DNA from: [Flexibacter] sp. ATCC 35103
GTDB taxonomy: Bacteria; Bacteroidota; Bacteroidia; Flavobacteriales; Flavobacteriaceae
Assembly: GCF_001975985.1 (NCBI RefSeq)
Contig: NZ_MTQF01000003.1
Span: forward strand, 828,445-892,444
Direction: 5' to 3'
Length of the DNA stretch: 64,000 bases
Part shown: in pieces, positions 1 to 9,309 of the stretch
How the letters are laid out: each line of letters opens with the position of its first letter
Numbering within the stretch: the stretch's first letter is position 1
Translations under genes and position numbers: made by a program
The notes under the pieces: model-generated
The model's input: only the letters and a program-made list of their open reading frames with translations
Database searches by the model: none
Told to the model about the DNA's origin: nothing

Positions 1-341
1 AAGCGGAAATTTTTACACAAAAACTCGAAAGTTTAATGGACGAAAAGGCTTTGTATAAAAATCCCAATCTTACATTGCAGGACTTGTCTAAAGAAATAAA
101 CATTTCAAGTCATCAATTATCCCAACTTTTAAATAATAATTTGGGTAAAAACTTTACCAGTTTTGTAAATGAGTTCAGAATAAAAGAAGCTTGCGAAATT
201 ATAACTTCAAATGATAAACTTACTTTAGAATCTATTGGCTACGATGTAGGTTTTAATTCTAAATCGACATTTTTTGCAGCCTTTAAAAAACATACCGGAA
301 CAACGCCTTCCAACTATCAAAATCAGGCGTTACAAGCTTAA
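1..341 (+). CDS. AraC-family transcriptional regulator, C-terminal part (5' end outside window)
   Basis: The reading frame is open from the first bases of the window, and an internal ATG lies at 36. The true start is upstream, so only the C-terminal end is seen. It carries the AraC/XylS double helix-turn-helix: a first helix pair around the LTLQDLSKEINIS segment and a second around SIGYDVGFNSKSTFFAAFKKHTG. The ending TPSNYQNQ is typical of the family. The residues before Met36, ending KLESL, resemble the linker that joins a sensor or membrane domain to the DNA-binding domain in Bacteroidota regulators. The effector cannot be inferred. The outer-membrane protein that follows on the same strand is a possible target; this is inference from position only. 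Confidence 0.85.
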   Translation, partial: AEIFTQKLESLMDEKALYKNPNLTLQDLSKEINISSHQLSQLLNNNLGKNFTSFVNEFRIKEACEIITSNDKLTLESIGYDVGFNSKSTFFAAFKKHTGTTPSNYQNQALQA

Positions 342-454
342 ACCTTAGTGTGAATTTATAAATTCGTACTCCTGATTTCTGTTTCGATTACTTCATCCTG
401 CAATTTAGAATAGACTTTTGTCAAAACAAAGTCAAATTTTAAATTGCCAAATCT

Positions 455-2632
455 ATGAGATTCCTAGTTTCTGTTTTCATTTACACTTATTTCTTTCTTT
501 TTTATGCCTTAGAAATAAATGCACAATCCAAGCCAACAATTCCTGAGAAAATTACAAATCAAAATAACGAATTAAAGGAAGTGGTTATTAAAAAACAGGC
601 ATCGTTAGTAAAATATGTCGCCAACGGAACGCTTGATGTAAATGTCGCCAATACATTGCTTTCGACAAGTAGTTCGGTCAATGAATTATTGGGCAGGGTT
701 CCGAATGTTATTGTAGCCGAAGGACAAATAAGTGTTTTGGGAAGAGGAGAAGCGATTATTTATCTTAACGGAATTTTAATTAATTACGAACGTTTTGCTG
801 CGATTCCGGTTTCTCAAATTTTAAAAATCGAAGTAATTTCAAATCCATCTTCAAGATACGATGCCGAAGGAAAAGCGGTTATCAATATTATTACCAAAAA
901 AAATATCGAAAACGGAATGTTAGGAAGCGCGAGTCAACAAGTGACTGTTTCTGAGTTTGCCGGAACGAGTACGAATACTCTTTTGGATTTTAATTATACT
1001 AAAGGCAAATTTTCGTTCATAACCAATTACGGATTGCAATTGGGCAATGGCCGCGAATTATTATATACGACCAGAATAAGACCAAATCCCGATGATTATA
1101 TGCGATCTAAATTAACCACAGATTGGAAACGTCAGTTTAATAATTATTCGAATTTTGGTTTTGGATTGCAATACACGTTCTCTGAGAAGAATTATATTTC
1201 ATTGGCATATAGCGGCAATATTGATGATTTGGGCGGAGTCGTAGAAAGCCGAAACTCTATCAGTAATAATGGGGAAAATAGTTTTTATGCCACGGATATT
1301 GCTAAAAATGATGTGCTGCTAAATCAGTTCATTAATCTAAATTATAATGCGATAACAGACAGTAAGGGTTCGTCGTTATTTATAGGAACACAATACTCTA
1401 ATTATAATGGAACTGTAAAAGATTTTATTGATGAAAATAGTTGGGTTGACGAACGAAATGCTGAAAAGTATTTGAAGAATAATGTTGACAATACAATTAA
1501 TATTATAAGTATTCAGGCAGATTATTCTAAAAAGATAAATGAAAATACAAAGCTCGAAACCGGAGTGAAATTTAGCAATGCGAAAGTACAATCAGGAACA
1601 GATTTCCTAATTTCTGATGTAGAAAATGGCGGTTTTGAACCTGATGATCAACTTTCGAGTGATTTTAAATATGTTGAAAAAATTAGTGCCGCTTATTTTA
1701 ATTACGAAAGTTCATTAGGGGAGAAGTTCAATTTTTCTTTTGGCGCCCGAGGCGAATGGACGAGTTATAATTTGTATACTACTGAAAACGGAGTCCAGGA
1801 ATTCAAAAAAAATTATGGCAATTTTTTCCCTAATGTGTTACTAAATATGGATGTTTCAGATGATTTAAAACTGCATGCATCGTATGTTTCCAGAATAACA
1901 AGACCAAGATATCAGGCTTTGAATCCGTATGTTATTTATCAGGATCCGTTTACTACTATAGAAGGAAACCCTAATTTGCTTCCTGAAAAGACTCACGCTT
2001 TTGAAATTGGTTCGATGTACAAAAAGTTGGATTTTAAAATAGGATATACTTATAAAATCGATCCAATTTCCGGAGCTGCTTTGCGTGGCGATACACCAAA
2101 TAGTTATATTTTGAGATCATTAAATATAGAAAAAGAACATACTTTTTTTACTTCGCTTTCAAGATCATTTACAAACAAATGGTGGAATTCAACGAATACC
2201 ATTAGTATGAATTTAAGCAAATCGATTGATAATTTTTATGAATATGCTTTGGGTCCTGTCAAACCTCAAATCTATCTGTATTCTAATAATACATTTACGA
2301 TCCCGAATCTTTTTAAAGTTCAATTGCTTGCCTGGTATCTTGGCGATAAAAGCTACGGATTAAGAAGCGAAAATAGCAGATCGACAGTTACTGTAGGAAT
2401 CGAAAGAAACTTTTTTAAAGAGGCGCTAAAAATCAATTTTACCGCAAATGATATCTTTCACGACTTTATGGTGTCCGGTAATTATGATGTTGGTAAAACC
2501 GAAATATATTATCACAGAACCTACACCACCAATTATTTTAAACTGATAGCAACATACAGTTTTGGAAATTCAAAGAAACAAGCTTTTAAGAAAACAGAGA
2601 TTCAACAAAGCGAAAATAACAGAGCGAGATAA
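455..2632 (+). CDS. Outer-membrane beta-barrel protein, TonB-receptor type
   Basis: The 725-residue precursor has a signal peptide (about residues 1-23, ending NAQ). A plug-like region at about 40-150 contains LLGRVPNV and a PSSRYDAEGKAVINIITKK segment, which is the classic plug ending of the Bacteroidota outer-membrane beta-barrel family (OMP_b-brl_3). A long aromatic-rich barrel follows to about residue 710. The CarboxypepD_reg-like domain that usually precedes the plug is absent: the mature protein goes almost straight to ELKEVVIKKQ. It ends in a charged tail rather than a terminal aromatic residue. It probably imports or binds a ligand at the outer membrane, but the substrate is unknown. 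A bidirectional terminator follows. Confidence 0.85.
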   Translation: MRFLVSVFIYTYFFLFYALEINAQSKPTIPEKITNQNNELKEVVIKKQASLVKYVANGTLDVNVANTLLSTSSSVNELLGRVPNVIVAEGQISVLGRGEAIIYLNGILINYERFAAIPVSQILKIEVISNPSSRYDAEGKAVINIITKKNIENGMLGSASQQVTVSEFAGTSTNTLLDFNYTKGKFSFITNYGLQLGNGRELLYTTRIRPNPDDYMRSKLTTDWKRQFNNYSNFGFGLQYTFSEKNYISLAYSGNIDDLGGVVESRNSISNNGENSFYATDIAKNDVLLNQFINLNYNAITDSKGSSLFIGTQYSNYNGTVKDFIDENSWVDERNAEKYLKNNVDNTINIISIQADYSKKINENTKLETGVKFSNAKVQSGTDFLISDVENGGFEPDDQLSSDFKYVEKISAAYFNYESSLGEKFNFSFGARGEWTSYNLYTTENGVQEFKKNYGNFFPNVLLNMDVSDDLKLHASYVSRITRPRYQALNPYVIYQDPFTTIEGNPNLLPEKTHAFEIGSMYKKLDFKIGYTYKIDPISGAALRGDTPNSYILRSLNIEKEHTFFTSLSRSFTNKWWNSTNTISMNLSKSIDNFYEYALGPVKPQIYLYSNNTFTIPNLFKVQLLAWYLGDKSYGLRSENSRSTVTVGIERNFFKEALKINFTANDIFHDFMVSGNYDVGKTEIYYHRTYTTNYFKLIATYSFGNSKKQAFKKTEIQQSENNRAR

Positions 2633-2635
2633 AGA

Positions 2636-2665
2636 AAAAGGCTTCACATATTAGTGAAGCCTTTT
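2636..2665. terminator. Bidirectional rho-independent terminator
   Basis: A perfect 12-bp stem, AAAAGGCTTCAC pairing with GTGAAGCCTTTT, encloses a 6-nt loop and has A and T runs on either side. It lies between the convergent outer-membrane protein and aspartate kinase genes and can serve both. Confidence 0.85.
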
Positions 2666-2708
2666 CTAAATATAGTTGAATTGTATAATTAACTTTTATA
2701 AAAAGATT

Positions 2709-3968
2709 TTATTTAATCTCTTTGGTAACGATTTGCATCGTTTCACGGCTTACTTGTTTTAGTAATACGGTTTTGTTTTCTTCGACAGTTTGTGCAGCTT
2801 GTTCTGTAAAATGACGAATGGTATATAAAGTTACATTTTCATTGTAATCTACTTTGAATTTTTTTGAAAGTATTGCGTTCAATTCATTAAAATTTTCAAA
2901 TTTATCCTCTACGCACACAGAAAAACTAATTGCTGAGTTCTGGATCAGATTTACTTTTATTTTGAATTGGTGAAACAAAGCAAAAATTTCACTTATGTTT
3001 TCTTCCATAATAAAAGAGAAATCAATTGATGAAAGTGAGATCAAAAGTTGGTCTCTTTTTACAATGAAACAAGGATATTGAGGTTCAAGATCAACACCTT
3101 TAGAAACGCATGTCCCTTTTAATAATGGGTTGATAAATGATTTTACATACAAAGGAATTTCTTTTTTCTGTAAAGGCTGTAGCGTTTTTGGGTGAATAAC
3201 CGTTGCACCGTAAAAAGCCAACTCGATTGCTTCGCGATAGGAGATTTGATTTAACAAACTAGCATTCTCAAAATAACGCGGGTCCGCATTCATTACTCCC
3301 GGAACGTCTTTCCAGATCGTTACGCTTTCTGCATTTAGGCAATAGGCAAAAATTCCTGCTGTATAATCAGAACCTTCACGACCAAGAGTAGTAGTAAAGT
3401 TGTTTTCGTCAGCACCTAAAAATCCCTGCGTAATGTTTAATGTTTTACGTTTTACGTTTTTGCTGATGTTTTGTTGGGTGGTTTCCCAATCTACTTCGGC
3501 ATCTCTGTAATTTGCATTGGTTTTAATAAAATTACGAACATCAAGCCATTGCGTCTGAATTCCTCTAAAATTCATATAATGACTTAAAATCGTAGTCGAA
3601 ATCAATTCTCCAAAACTTACAATCTGATCGTAAACAAAATTGTAATTAGGAGATTTATTATGTGCCAGAAAATATTCTAATTCAGAAAATTGAGCTGTTA
3701 CAGCTTCAAAAACCTCCTGTTTTTCATCTTCAAATAAATCCAGTATGATTTGATTGTGATATTTTTTAATTTCCTGAACGGATGAATTTAACTCTGTCGA
3801 TTTATCAAAATAATTCTTGATAACAACTTCAAGAGCATTTGTCGTTTTTCCCATTGCCGAAACGACCAAAATCACATCTTCATAACCTACTTTTTGTAAA
3901 ACGTCGTATACGTTTTTAATTCCATCAGCATCTTTAACTGATGCACCACCAAATTTAAATACTCTCAT
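2709..3968 (-). CDS. Aspartate kinase (monofunctional)
   Basis: This 419-residue protein phosphorylates aspartate, the first step toward lysine, threonine and methionine. The amino-acid-kinase fold is shown by the N-terminal FKFGGASV motif (residues 4-11), the VVSAMGKTTN segment and the substrate/ATP region GREGSDYTAG near residue 200. The C-terminal third (about 300-400) has the layout of an ACT-type regulatory region, though the repeats are divergent. No homoserine dehydrogenase domain is fused. The gene stands alone on the minus strand. The start at 3968 gives the canonical MRVFKFGG N-terminus. Confidence 0.93.
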   Translation of the reverse strand: MRVFKFGGASVKDADGIKNVYDVLQKVGYEDVILVVSAMGKTTNALEVVIKNYFDKSTELNSSVQEIKKYHNQIILDLFEDEKQEVFEAVTAQFSELEYFLAHNKSPNYNFVYDQIVSFGELISTTILSHYMNFRGIQTQWLDVRNFIKTNANYRDAEVDWETTQQNISKNVKRKTLNITQGFLGADENNFTTTLGREGSDYTAGIFAYCLNAESVTIWKDVPGVMNADPRYFENASLLNQISYREAIELAFYGATVIHPKTLQPLQKKEIPLYVKSFINPLLKGTCVSKGVDLEPQYPCFIVKRDQLLISLSSIDFSFIMEENISEIFALFHQFKIKVNLIQNSAISFSVCVEDKFENFNELNAILSKKFKVDYNENVTLYTIRHFTEQAAQTVEENKTVLLKQVSRETMQIVTKEIK

Positions 3969-4040
3969 TTTGTATATATGCTGTTTTTTTATAAAATTCC
4001 AATTTTTTAAATCTCAAATTCCAATTGAAGGAAATTGTAG

Positions 4041-4067
4041 AGACGCACAGCAGTGCGTCTTTTTTTT
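4041..4067. repeat. Hairpin of a dispersed repeat (AGACGCAC stem)
   Basis: An 8-bp perfect stem, AGACGCAC/GTGCGTCT, with a 4-nt loop is followed by eight T residues, so on the plus strand it has terminator form. The preceding TGTAGAGA and the stem recur in variant form at 28534-28557, which marks it as a dispersed intergenic repeat. Confidence 0.6.
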
Positions 4068-4214
4068 GCCACAGATTATTAAGATTAAAAAGATTGTTTC
4101 AATCTGTGATAATTTGCCACGAATTTCACGAATTTACACTAATTAATTCGTGCTAATTCGTGGCGAAAAAAGACAACTATTTTGAAATCTTTTTAATCTT
4201 AATCTGCGGCAAAT
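4066..4214. repeat. Nested palindromic intergenic element
   Basis: The outer arms are built on TTTGCCACAGATT...AAGATTAAAAAGATT on the left and its complement AATCTTTTTAATCTTAATCTGCGGCAAA on the right, each part interrupted. The inner arms are GCCACGAATTTCACGAATT (4116-4134) and AATTCGTGCTAATTCGTGGC (4145-4164). Related inner arms occur at 34807-34871 and 40393-40468. No coding potential was seen. It lies in the shared upstream region of aspartate kinase and downstream of the acetyltransferase. Confidence 0.7.
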
Positions 4215-4220
4215 ATTTTT

Positions 4221-4694
4221 TTACATTTTATCCAGAAACGAATTAATTCCATTTTCATCCATTTGAACTACTCTCCATTCCTCCAGAATTTTTGCGCCTG
4301 AATTTTCATAGAATTTCACGGCAGGAGTATTCCAGTCCAGAACATTCCATTCTACCCTTCGTACATTATCTTTTTTTCCCTGCTTCATTATTTCGCTATA
4401 AAGTGCAGATCCTAAACCGGTACCACGCATTTTATCTTTTACGATCAAATCTTCAAGATGTATTGTTTTTCCTTTCCAGGTAGAATATCTGTAATAATAT
4501 AATGCGATTCCAACAATCTCCTTTTCAACCTCTGCAACAAAAACATGAAATAACGGTTTTTCTCCAAAGCCGTCACGCACTAAATCGTCAACAGTAATAA
4601 CAACAGCTTCCGGTTCTTTTTCGAATATTGCCAACTCCTGTATTAATCCCAAAACCGATTCCATGTCTTCAGGATTTCCTTTTCTAATATTCAT
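4221..4694 (-). CDS. GNAT-family N-acetyltransferase, SSAT (diamine acetyltransferase)-like
   Basis: This 157-residue single-domain GNAT enzyme carries the acetyl-CoA binding motif A, VKDKMRGTGLGSALYSEIMK (about residues 86-105), and a C-terminal WNTPAVKFYENSGA motif B. The sequence pattern resembles the spermidine/spermine N1-acetyltransferase group: an N-terminal IRKGNPEDMESVLGLIQELA, the EDL(I/Y)V strand, and the motif NWNTPAV-FYE. Polyamines or another primary amine are therefore likely substrates, but this is inference from resemblance. It is a monocistronic minus-strand gene. Confidence 0.8.
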   Translation of the reverse strand: MNIRKGNPEDMESVLGLIQELAIFEKEPEAVVITVDDLVRDGFGEKPLFHVFVAEVEKEIVGIALYYYRYSTWKGKTIHLEDLIVKDKMRGTGLGSALYSEIMKQGKKDNVRRVEWNVLDWNTPAVKFYENSGAKILEEWRVVQMDENGINSFLDKM

Positions 4695-4954
4695 ATTATC
4701 AAATTTTATTTTTATTCTGTACTGTATTGTTGCCTAATTTTTAAGAACTTATTTTGATCAAAATTTTTGTAAGACCAATTCGTGTATTCTTATTATTAAG
4801 CGTTTATTAGCTAAAAAAAATATTCTTTGCTCGGTACTTTGAGTATTTAATTAGCAAATATACAATAGTGGCAAACTAACGAAATAATTTTTAAATCATT
4901 CTCACAAAAAAAACGATATTTGTGACTTAAAATTAAAACTACAACGATATAGTA

Positions 4955-5959
4955 ATGGAAGAACGCAATAAAACACTAGGAGAGTTTATTATTGAGAACC
5001 AAAAAGCATTTCAGTATTCGTCGGGAGAGCTTTCCCGAATTATTAACTCTATACGTTTAGCGGCGAAAGTTGTAAACTATAAAGTCAACAAAGCCGGATT
5101 AGTGGATATTATTGGCGCTGCAGGCGAACAAAATATCCAGGGAGAAGACCAGCAAAAATTAGATGTGTATGCAAACGAAGTATTTATTCAGACGTTAATT
5201 AACCGTGAGATTGTCTGTGGAATTGCTTCAGAAGAAAACGACGAATTTATTACTGTCAAGGGGAGCGACAACAGTAATAATAATAAGTACGTGATCTTGA
5301 TGGATCCGCTTGACGGATCTTCGAACATTGATGTAAATGTTTCTTTAGGGACCATTTTTTCCGTTTTTAGAAGAATTACACCACTTGGTACTCCGGTAAC
5401 CATCGAAGACTTTTTACAACCGGGTGTAAATCAGGTGGCAGCGGGATATGTAATTTACGGAACCTCTACAATGTTGGTTTATACTACAGGTCACGGTGTA
5501 AATGGTTTTACGCTAAACCCTGCAATTGGTACTTTTTATCTTTCACATCCAAACATGCAATTTCCTCGAAACGGAAATATCTATTCAGTAAACGAAGGAA
5601 ATTATGTTCATTTTCCGCAAGGAGTAAAAAATTATATTAAGTATTGTCAAAAAGAAGAAGAAGACAGACCATATACCTCAAGATATATTGGAAGTTTAGT
5701 TTCTGATTTTCATAGAAATATGATCAAAGGCGGAATTTATTTATATCCAACGAGCTCAAAAGCGCCAAAAGGAAAGTTACGTTTATTATATGAATGTAAC
5801 CCAATGGCATTTATTGCAGAGCAGGCAGGAGGAAAAGCAACAGACGGTTTTGGAAGAATTATGGAAATCCAGCCAACAGAACTGCATGAAAGAGTTCCTT
5901 TTTTCTGCGGAAGTTATAATATGGTAGAAAAAGCGGAAGAGTTTATGGCAGCTGAATAA
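4955..5959 (+). CDS. fbp: Fructose-1,6-bisphosphatase, class I
   Basis: This enzyme hydrolyses fructose 1,6-bisphosphate to fructose 6-phosphate in gluconeogenesis. The 334-residue length fits class I. The metal-binding motif [11 protein letters not shown] lies at about residues 115-125 and the substrate/metal segment [15 protein letters not shown] near 269-283. The N-terminal KTLGEFI matches the region that binds AMP in class I enzymes, so allosteric inhibition by AMP is plausible. The gene is monocistronic and ends at a shared terminator with the convergent TerB-like gene. The start at 4955 is the first ATG and fits the family N-terminus. Confidence 0.95.
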   Translation: MEERNKTLGEFIIENQKAFQYSSGELSRIINSIRLAAKVVNYKVNKAGLVDIIGAAGEQNIQGEDQQKLDVYANEVFIQTLINREIVCGIASEENDEFITVKGSDNSNNNKYVILMDPLDGSSNIDVNVSLGTIFSVFRRITPLGTPVTIEDFLQPGVNQVAAGYVIYGTSTMLVYTTGHGVNGFTLNPAIGTFYLSHPNMQFPRNGNIYSVNEGNYVHFPQGVKNYIKYCQKEEEDRPYTSRYIGSLVSDFHRNMIKGGIYLYPTSSKAPKGKLRLLYECNPMAFIAEQAGGKATDGFGRIMEIQPTELHERVPFFCGSYNMVEKAEEFMAAE

Positions 5960-5996
5960 GTCTTCAGTCTCAGTTTCAGTCTGAACTATAAATAGC

Positions 5997-6034
5997 AAAC
6001 CCGACAGATTTTTGAAATCTGTCGGGTTTATTTT
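5997..6034. terminator. Bidirectional terminator between fbp and the TerB-like gene
   Basis: The stem AAACCCGACAGATTT pairs with AAATCTGTCGGGTTT around a 3-nt loop and is T-rich after it on the plus strand. Similar CCCGACAG stems end genes at 51603 and 63430. Confidence 0.85.
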
Positions 6035-6080
6035 GTTTTTTTATTAACTGTTTACTGTGACTGAGACTGTAAACTAAATA

Positions 6081-6512
6081 CTATTTATTCATGTTTTCCA
6101 TTTCGAAAACGAAAGTGTCTAAATCTACTTTTTTGTCAACCAAAGACAATGCTTTTCTAACAATATAGTTTACGTTTCCTGGAGTAAATCCTAAAGCTAA
6201 TCCCATACGGGTTAACATTACTTCCTGCTGATCTCCTAAATGATGATCTACGTGAACCATTCTTGCCAAATCATATAAACGCTCTAAACGCTGCGTATAT
6301 AAATAAGGAGGGTTTATTGGATGTTTCCACGGATCTTTAAGGATTTCGTTGTATTCTTCTTCTGAAATTTGTAATGTTGAAGCTATTTTATCTAAAAAAT
6401 CTTTTTCTTCTGGACTTACTTTGCCGTCAGCAAAAGCTACACGAACAATGGCAGAGAAATGACCTCTGTTTCTTTGTTTGAATTCGTTATCAAATAATTC
6501 TGAAAATGGCAT
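6081..6512 (-). CDS. TerB-like protein
   Basis: This 143-residue, probably all-helical cytoplasmic protein has the TerB/DjlA-N fold signature. One helix contains AIVRVAFADGKVSPEEKDFLDKIA, with the acidic (D/E)GxxxxxE turn, and a second copy of the helical pattern follows in MVHVDHHLGDQQEVMLTRMG. These acidic turns bind metal in some TerB proteins. No tellurite operon is present, so a tellurite role is not supported here. Function is unknown. The gene has its own strong promoter. Confidence 0.75.
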   Translation of the reverse strand: MPFSELFDNEFKQRNRGHFSAIVRVAFADGKVSPEEKDFLDKIASTLQISEEEYNEILKDPWKHPINPPYLYTQRLERLYDLARMVHVDHHLGDQQEVMLTRMGLALGFTPGNVNYIVRKALSLVDKKVDLDTFVFEMENMNK

Positions 6513-6534
6513 AATTAATTAGTTTTTATTGAGC

Positions 6535-6564
6535 AAAGATAAATCTTATTTTAATTTAACAAAT
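6535..6564 (-). promoter_or_regulatory. Promoter of the TerB-like gene (Bacteroidota type)
   Basis: On the minus strand the pattern is TTTG-N18-TATCTTTG. It matches the -33/-7 consensus of Bacteroidota primary sigma factors and ends about 22 nt before the start codon. Confidence 0.75.
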
Positions 6565-6681
6565 TTAAATTTCTCATAAAATTTAACTTATTATTATTCG
6601 GTGATTTAATGTTTTGCACCATAAATTTTTCAAAATAAATCGTAAGTTTACAACCCCTAATCATTTAATAGTATTACCCGT

Positions 6682-7275
6682 ATGTCAGAATTTTGGATTT
6701 ATTTTCAAATAGGATTAAAGCATGTTTTAGATATTCACGCTTATGATCACGTTCTTTTTTTAATTGCATTAACAACACCTTATTTGTTTAGAGACTGGAA
6801 ACGTATTTTACTTTTAGTTTCTGTTTTTACAATTGGACACACATTAGCTTTATTGCTTTCAGTTTACGGAATCATTGCAATAAAAGTTAATACGGTTGAG
6901 TTTTTAATTCCGATAACAATTTTAATAACGGCGATTTTCAATCTTTTTACAGCAGGAAAAACATCAAAGAGTGATGGATTGAATTTAGTGTTTTTTGTAA
7001 CCTTGTTTTTTGGAATTATACACGGACTTGGATTCTCAAATTATTTCAAGACAATTTTAGGAGGATCACCTAGTTCAAAATTACTACCTTTAGGCGAGTT
7101 TGCATTAGGGATCGAAGCAGCTCAGTTAGTGGTGGTTTTTGTAGTTCTGATTATATCATATATTGTACAAACCGTATTTCGCTTTTCAAAGCGCGATTGG
7201 GCGCTTGTAATGTCGGCTTTTATTATAGGAGTAGTAGTTCCCATGATTATTGAAAGTCCAATTTGGCACAGATAA
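6682..7275 (+). CDS. HupE/UreJ-family membrane protein
   Basis: This 197-residue integral membrane protein has about six hydrophobic segments. Conserved histidines occur in GLKHVLDIHAYDHVLF (residues 12-27) and in GIIHGLGFSNYF (about 113-124), the signature of the HupE/UreJ_2 family. Members are associated with nickel or cobalt transport, and many Bacteroidota copies have no assigned substrate. It starts an apparent operon: dCMP deaminase begins 5 nt downstream and the S41 protease follows without a gap. Nothing in the neighbourhood (no hydrogenase, no urease) supports nickel import specifically. Confidence 0.8.
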   Translation: MSEFWIYFQIGLKHVLDIHAYDHVLFLIALTTPYLFRDWKRILLLVSVFTIGHTLALLLSVYGIIAIKVNTVEFLIPITILITAIFNLFTAGKTSKSDGLNLVFFVTLFFGIIHGLGFSNYFKTILGGSPSSKLLPLGEFALGIEAAQLVVVFVVLIISYIVQTVFRFSKRDWALVMSAFIIGVVVPMIIESPIWHR

Positions 7276-7280
7276 AATAA

Positions 7281-7712
7281 ATGGAAGAAAAAAAGTTAAA
7301 TAAATACGATAAGGCTTATTTAAGAATTGCGACAGAATGGGGAGCACTTTCCTATTGCATTCGAAAAAAAGTAGGCGCCATTATCGTAAAAGACCGAATG
7401 ATTATTTCTGATGGATACAATGGAACACCATCCGGTTTTGAAAATTGCTGCGAAGATGAAGACGGATTAACCCGTTGGGATGTACTGCATGCAGAAGCAA
7501 ATGCAATTTTAAAAGTAGCCAGATCAACGCAATCATGTGAAGGCGCAACTTTATATATTACACTTTCGCCATGTAAAGAATGCAGCAAACTGATACATCA
7601 GTCAGGAATAAAAAGAGTAGTATATCATAATGGATATCGTGACGATTCAGGAATTCAGTTTTTAATAAAAGCAGGTATCGAAGTCGAACATATTCCTGTT
7701 TTAGAAGAGTAA
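7281..7712 (+). CDS. dCMP deaminase (cytidine/deoxycytidylate deaminase family)
   Basis: This enzyme is predicted to deaminate dCMP to dUMP, feeding thymidylate synthesis. It has 143 residues with the zinc-deaminase motifs HAEANAIL (about 71-78, catalytic His and Glu) and PCKEC (about 97-101, zinc cysteines). The segment CCEDEDGLTRWDVLHAEANA, which has additional cysteines before the catalytic motif, is characteristic of ComEB/dCMP deaminases rather than cytidine deaminases. It is the second gene of the hupE-like/dCMP deaminase/S41 protease cluster and its stop codon directly abuts the next ATG. Confidence 0.88.
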   Translation: MEEKKLNKYDKAYLRIATEWGALSYCIRKKVGAIIVKDRMIISDGYNGTPSGFENCCEDEDGLTRWDVLHAEANAILKVARSTQSCEGATLYITLSPCKECSKLIHQSGIKRVVYHNGYRDDSGIQFLIKAGIEVEHIPVLEE

Positions 7713-9290
7713 ATGAAATTTAATTCAAAATATTTACCCATTATTATCGGAGCAACTTTTGCTCTCGGAATAGTCATCGGAAGCCTTATGAATGCTCCCG
7801 TTGATGACCAGCTTTTGGCTAAAAATTACTCGAAAACCAAGCTCAACAAACTTATTGATTTTATCAATAATGAATATGTTGACAGTATCAATACAGATTC
7901 TATTGTAAACCTTACAGTAGATAATATATTATCAAAATTAGATCCGCATTCCGTATATATTCCGCCAACAGAACAGGCTGAAGTGGCCGAAAGTATGAAA
8001 GGTGATTTCGTAGGAATCGGGATTAATTTCTATATGTACAAAGATTCTGTTGCCATTATAAAACCAATTGAAAACGGACCTTCTGCAAAAGCCGGAATAA
8101 AATCCGGAGACAGGATTTTATTTGCCGGAAAAACGAAATTATTTGGCAGAAAATTACCTTCGGATAGTTTATTCTCTAAATTAAAGGGAATAAAAGGATC
8201 TGAGATTGAATTGACTGTTTTTAGAAAATCAGAACAAAAGAAACTTAAGTTTAAAGTAAAAAGGGATATTATCCCGATTAAAAGTGTTGATGCCTCTTTA
8301 TTACTCGATAATAAAACGGGTTATATAAAAATCAACCGTTTTGCAGAAACTACTTTTAACGAATTCAAAACCGGTTTGGTGAGATTGAAACAAAACGGAA
8401 TTGAATCGCTTGTAATTGACCTTCGTGATAATGGCGGCGGTTATATGGAAGAAGCCATAGCAATTGCAGATGAATTCTTAAAAGACAAACAGTTGATTGT
8501 TTTTACCAAAAATAAAAATGGTACAACCGAAAAAACATTCGCTACAAAAGCAGGAAGTTTTGAAACAGGAAAAGTGTATGTTCTACTTAATGAAAACAGT
8601 GCATCTGCAAGTGAAATTCTGGCCGGAGCACTTCAGGATAATGACCGCGGAACGATTGTAGGACGTCGCTCTTTTGGGAAAGGATTAGTGCAGCGTGAAA
8701 TGGATTTTAACGATGGATCTGCTGTTAGGTTAACAGTTGCCAGATATTACACGCCAACCGGAAGATCAATTCAAAAACCTTATAAAAAAGGAAATGAAGA
8801 ATACTATAAAGAATCAGAATCACGTATAAAATCTGGAGAACTTTATGCAAAAGACAGTATAAAAGTTGCAGATTCATTAAAATTTAAAACTCCAAAAGGT
8901 AAAGTTGTATACGGTGGCGGCGGAATCGTTCCGGATGTTTTTGTGCCAATTGAGGCAGAACACGGAAACGAAAATGTAGCATATCTTCTTCAGACTGGAA
9001 TCGTAGGTCATTTTGTTTTTGAAGAATTGGATAAAAACAGAAGTGCTTTTGCAGGACTTCATTTTAATGAGTTTTTGGCAAAGATGAAAAACTCTGATGC
9101 TTATTTTAAAAAGTTCAGAACTTATATTTTACTAACAGGACTGGATTTGAAATTAGATAAAACCAAAGCATTGGTAAACCGTTACATTACCGCAGAATTT
9201 GCACGTCAGCTTTATGGCGAATTGTATTATTATGATGTTATATTGAAAGATGATGCCATGATTAAAGCAGTTTTGAATCCGAAAAAGTAA
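7713..9290 (+). CDS. S41-family C-terminal processing peptidase (CtpA-like)
   Basis: This periplasmic serine protease has an N-terminal membrane anchor or uncleaved signal (residues 5-25), a PDZ domain at about 85-165 (VGIGINFYMYKDSVAII...) and the S41 catalytic core. The nucleophile region is ENSASASEI (about 293-301), with the general-base lysine in SFGKGLVQ (about 319-326), the usual Ser-Lys dyad of the family. A C-terminal region to residue 525 follows. It cleaves substrates near their C-termini in the envelope. The ATG follows immediately on the TAA of the deaminase, so translation is probably coupled. Confidence 0.92.
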   Translation: MKFNSKYLPIIIGATFALGIVIGSLMNAPVDDQLLAKNYSKTKLNKLIDFINNEYVDSINTDSIVNLTVDNILSKLDPHSVYIPPTEQAEVAESMKGDFVGIGINFYMYKDSVAIIKPIENGPSAKAGIKSGDRILFAGKTKLFGRKLPSDSLFSKLKGIKGSEIELTVFRKSEQKKLKFKVKRDIIPIKSVDASLLLDNKTGYIKINRFAETTFNEFKTGLVRLKQNGIESLVIDLRDNGGGYMEEAIAIADEFLKDKQLIVFTKNKNGTTEKTFATKAGSFETGKVYVLLNENSASASEILAGALQDNDRGTIVGRRSFGKGLVQREMDFNDGSAVRLTVARYYTPTGRSIQKPYKKGNEEYYKESESRIKSGELYAKDSIKVADSLKFKTPKGKVVYGGGGIVPDVFVPIEAEHGNENVAYLLQTGIVGHFVFEELDKNRSAFAGLHFNEFLAKMKNSDAYFKKFRTYILLTGLDLKLDKTKALVNRYITAEFARQLYGELYYYDVILKDDAMIKAVLNPKK

Positions 9291-9309
9291 TACTTAATTT
9301 TTTTGTCAG

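Noticed and set aside
6081..6512. Tellurite-resistance role for the TerB-like protein
   Set aside because: No other ter genes are nearby; only the fold is supported.
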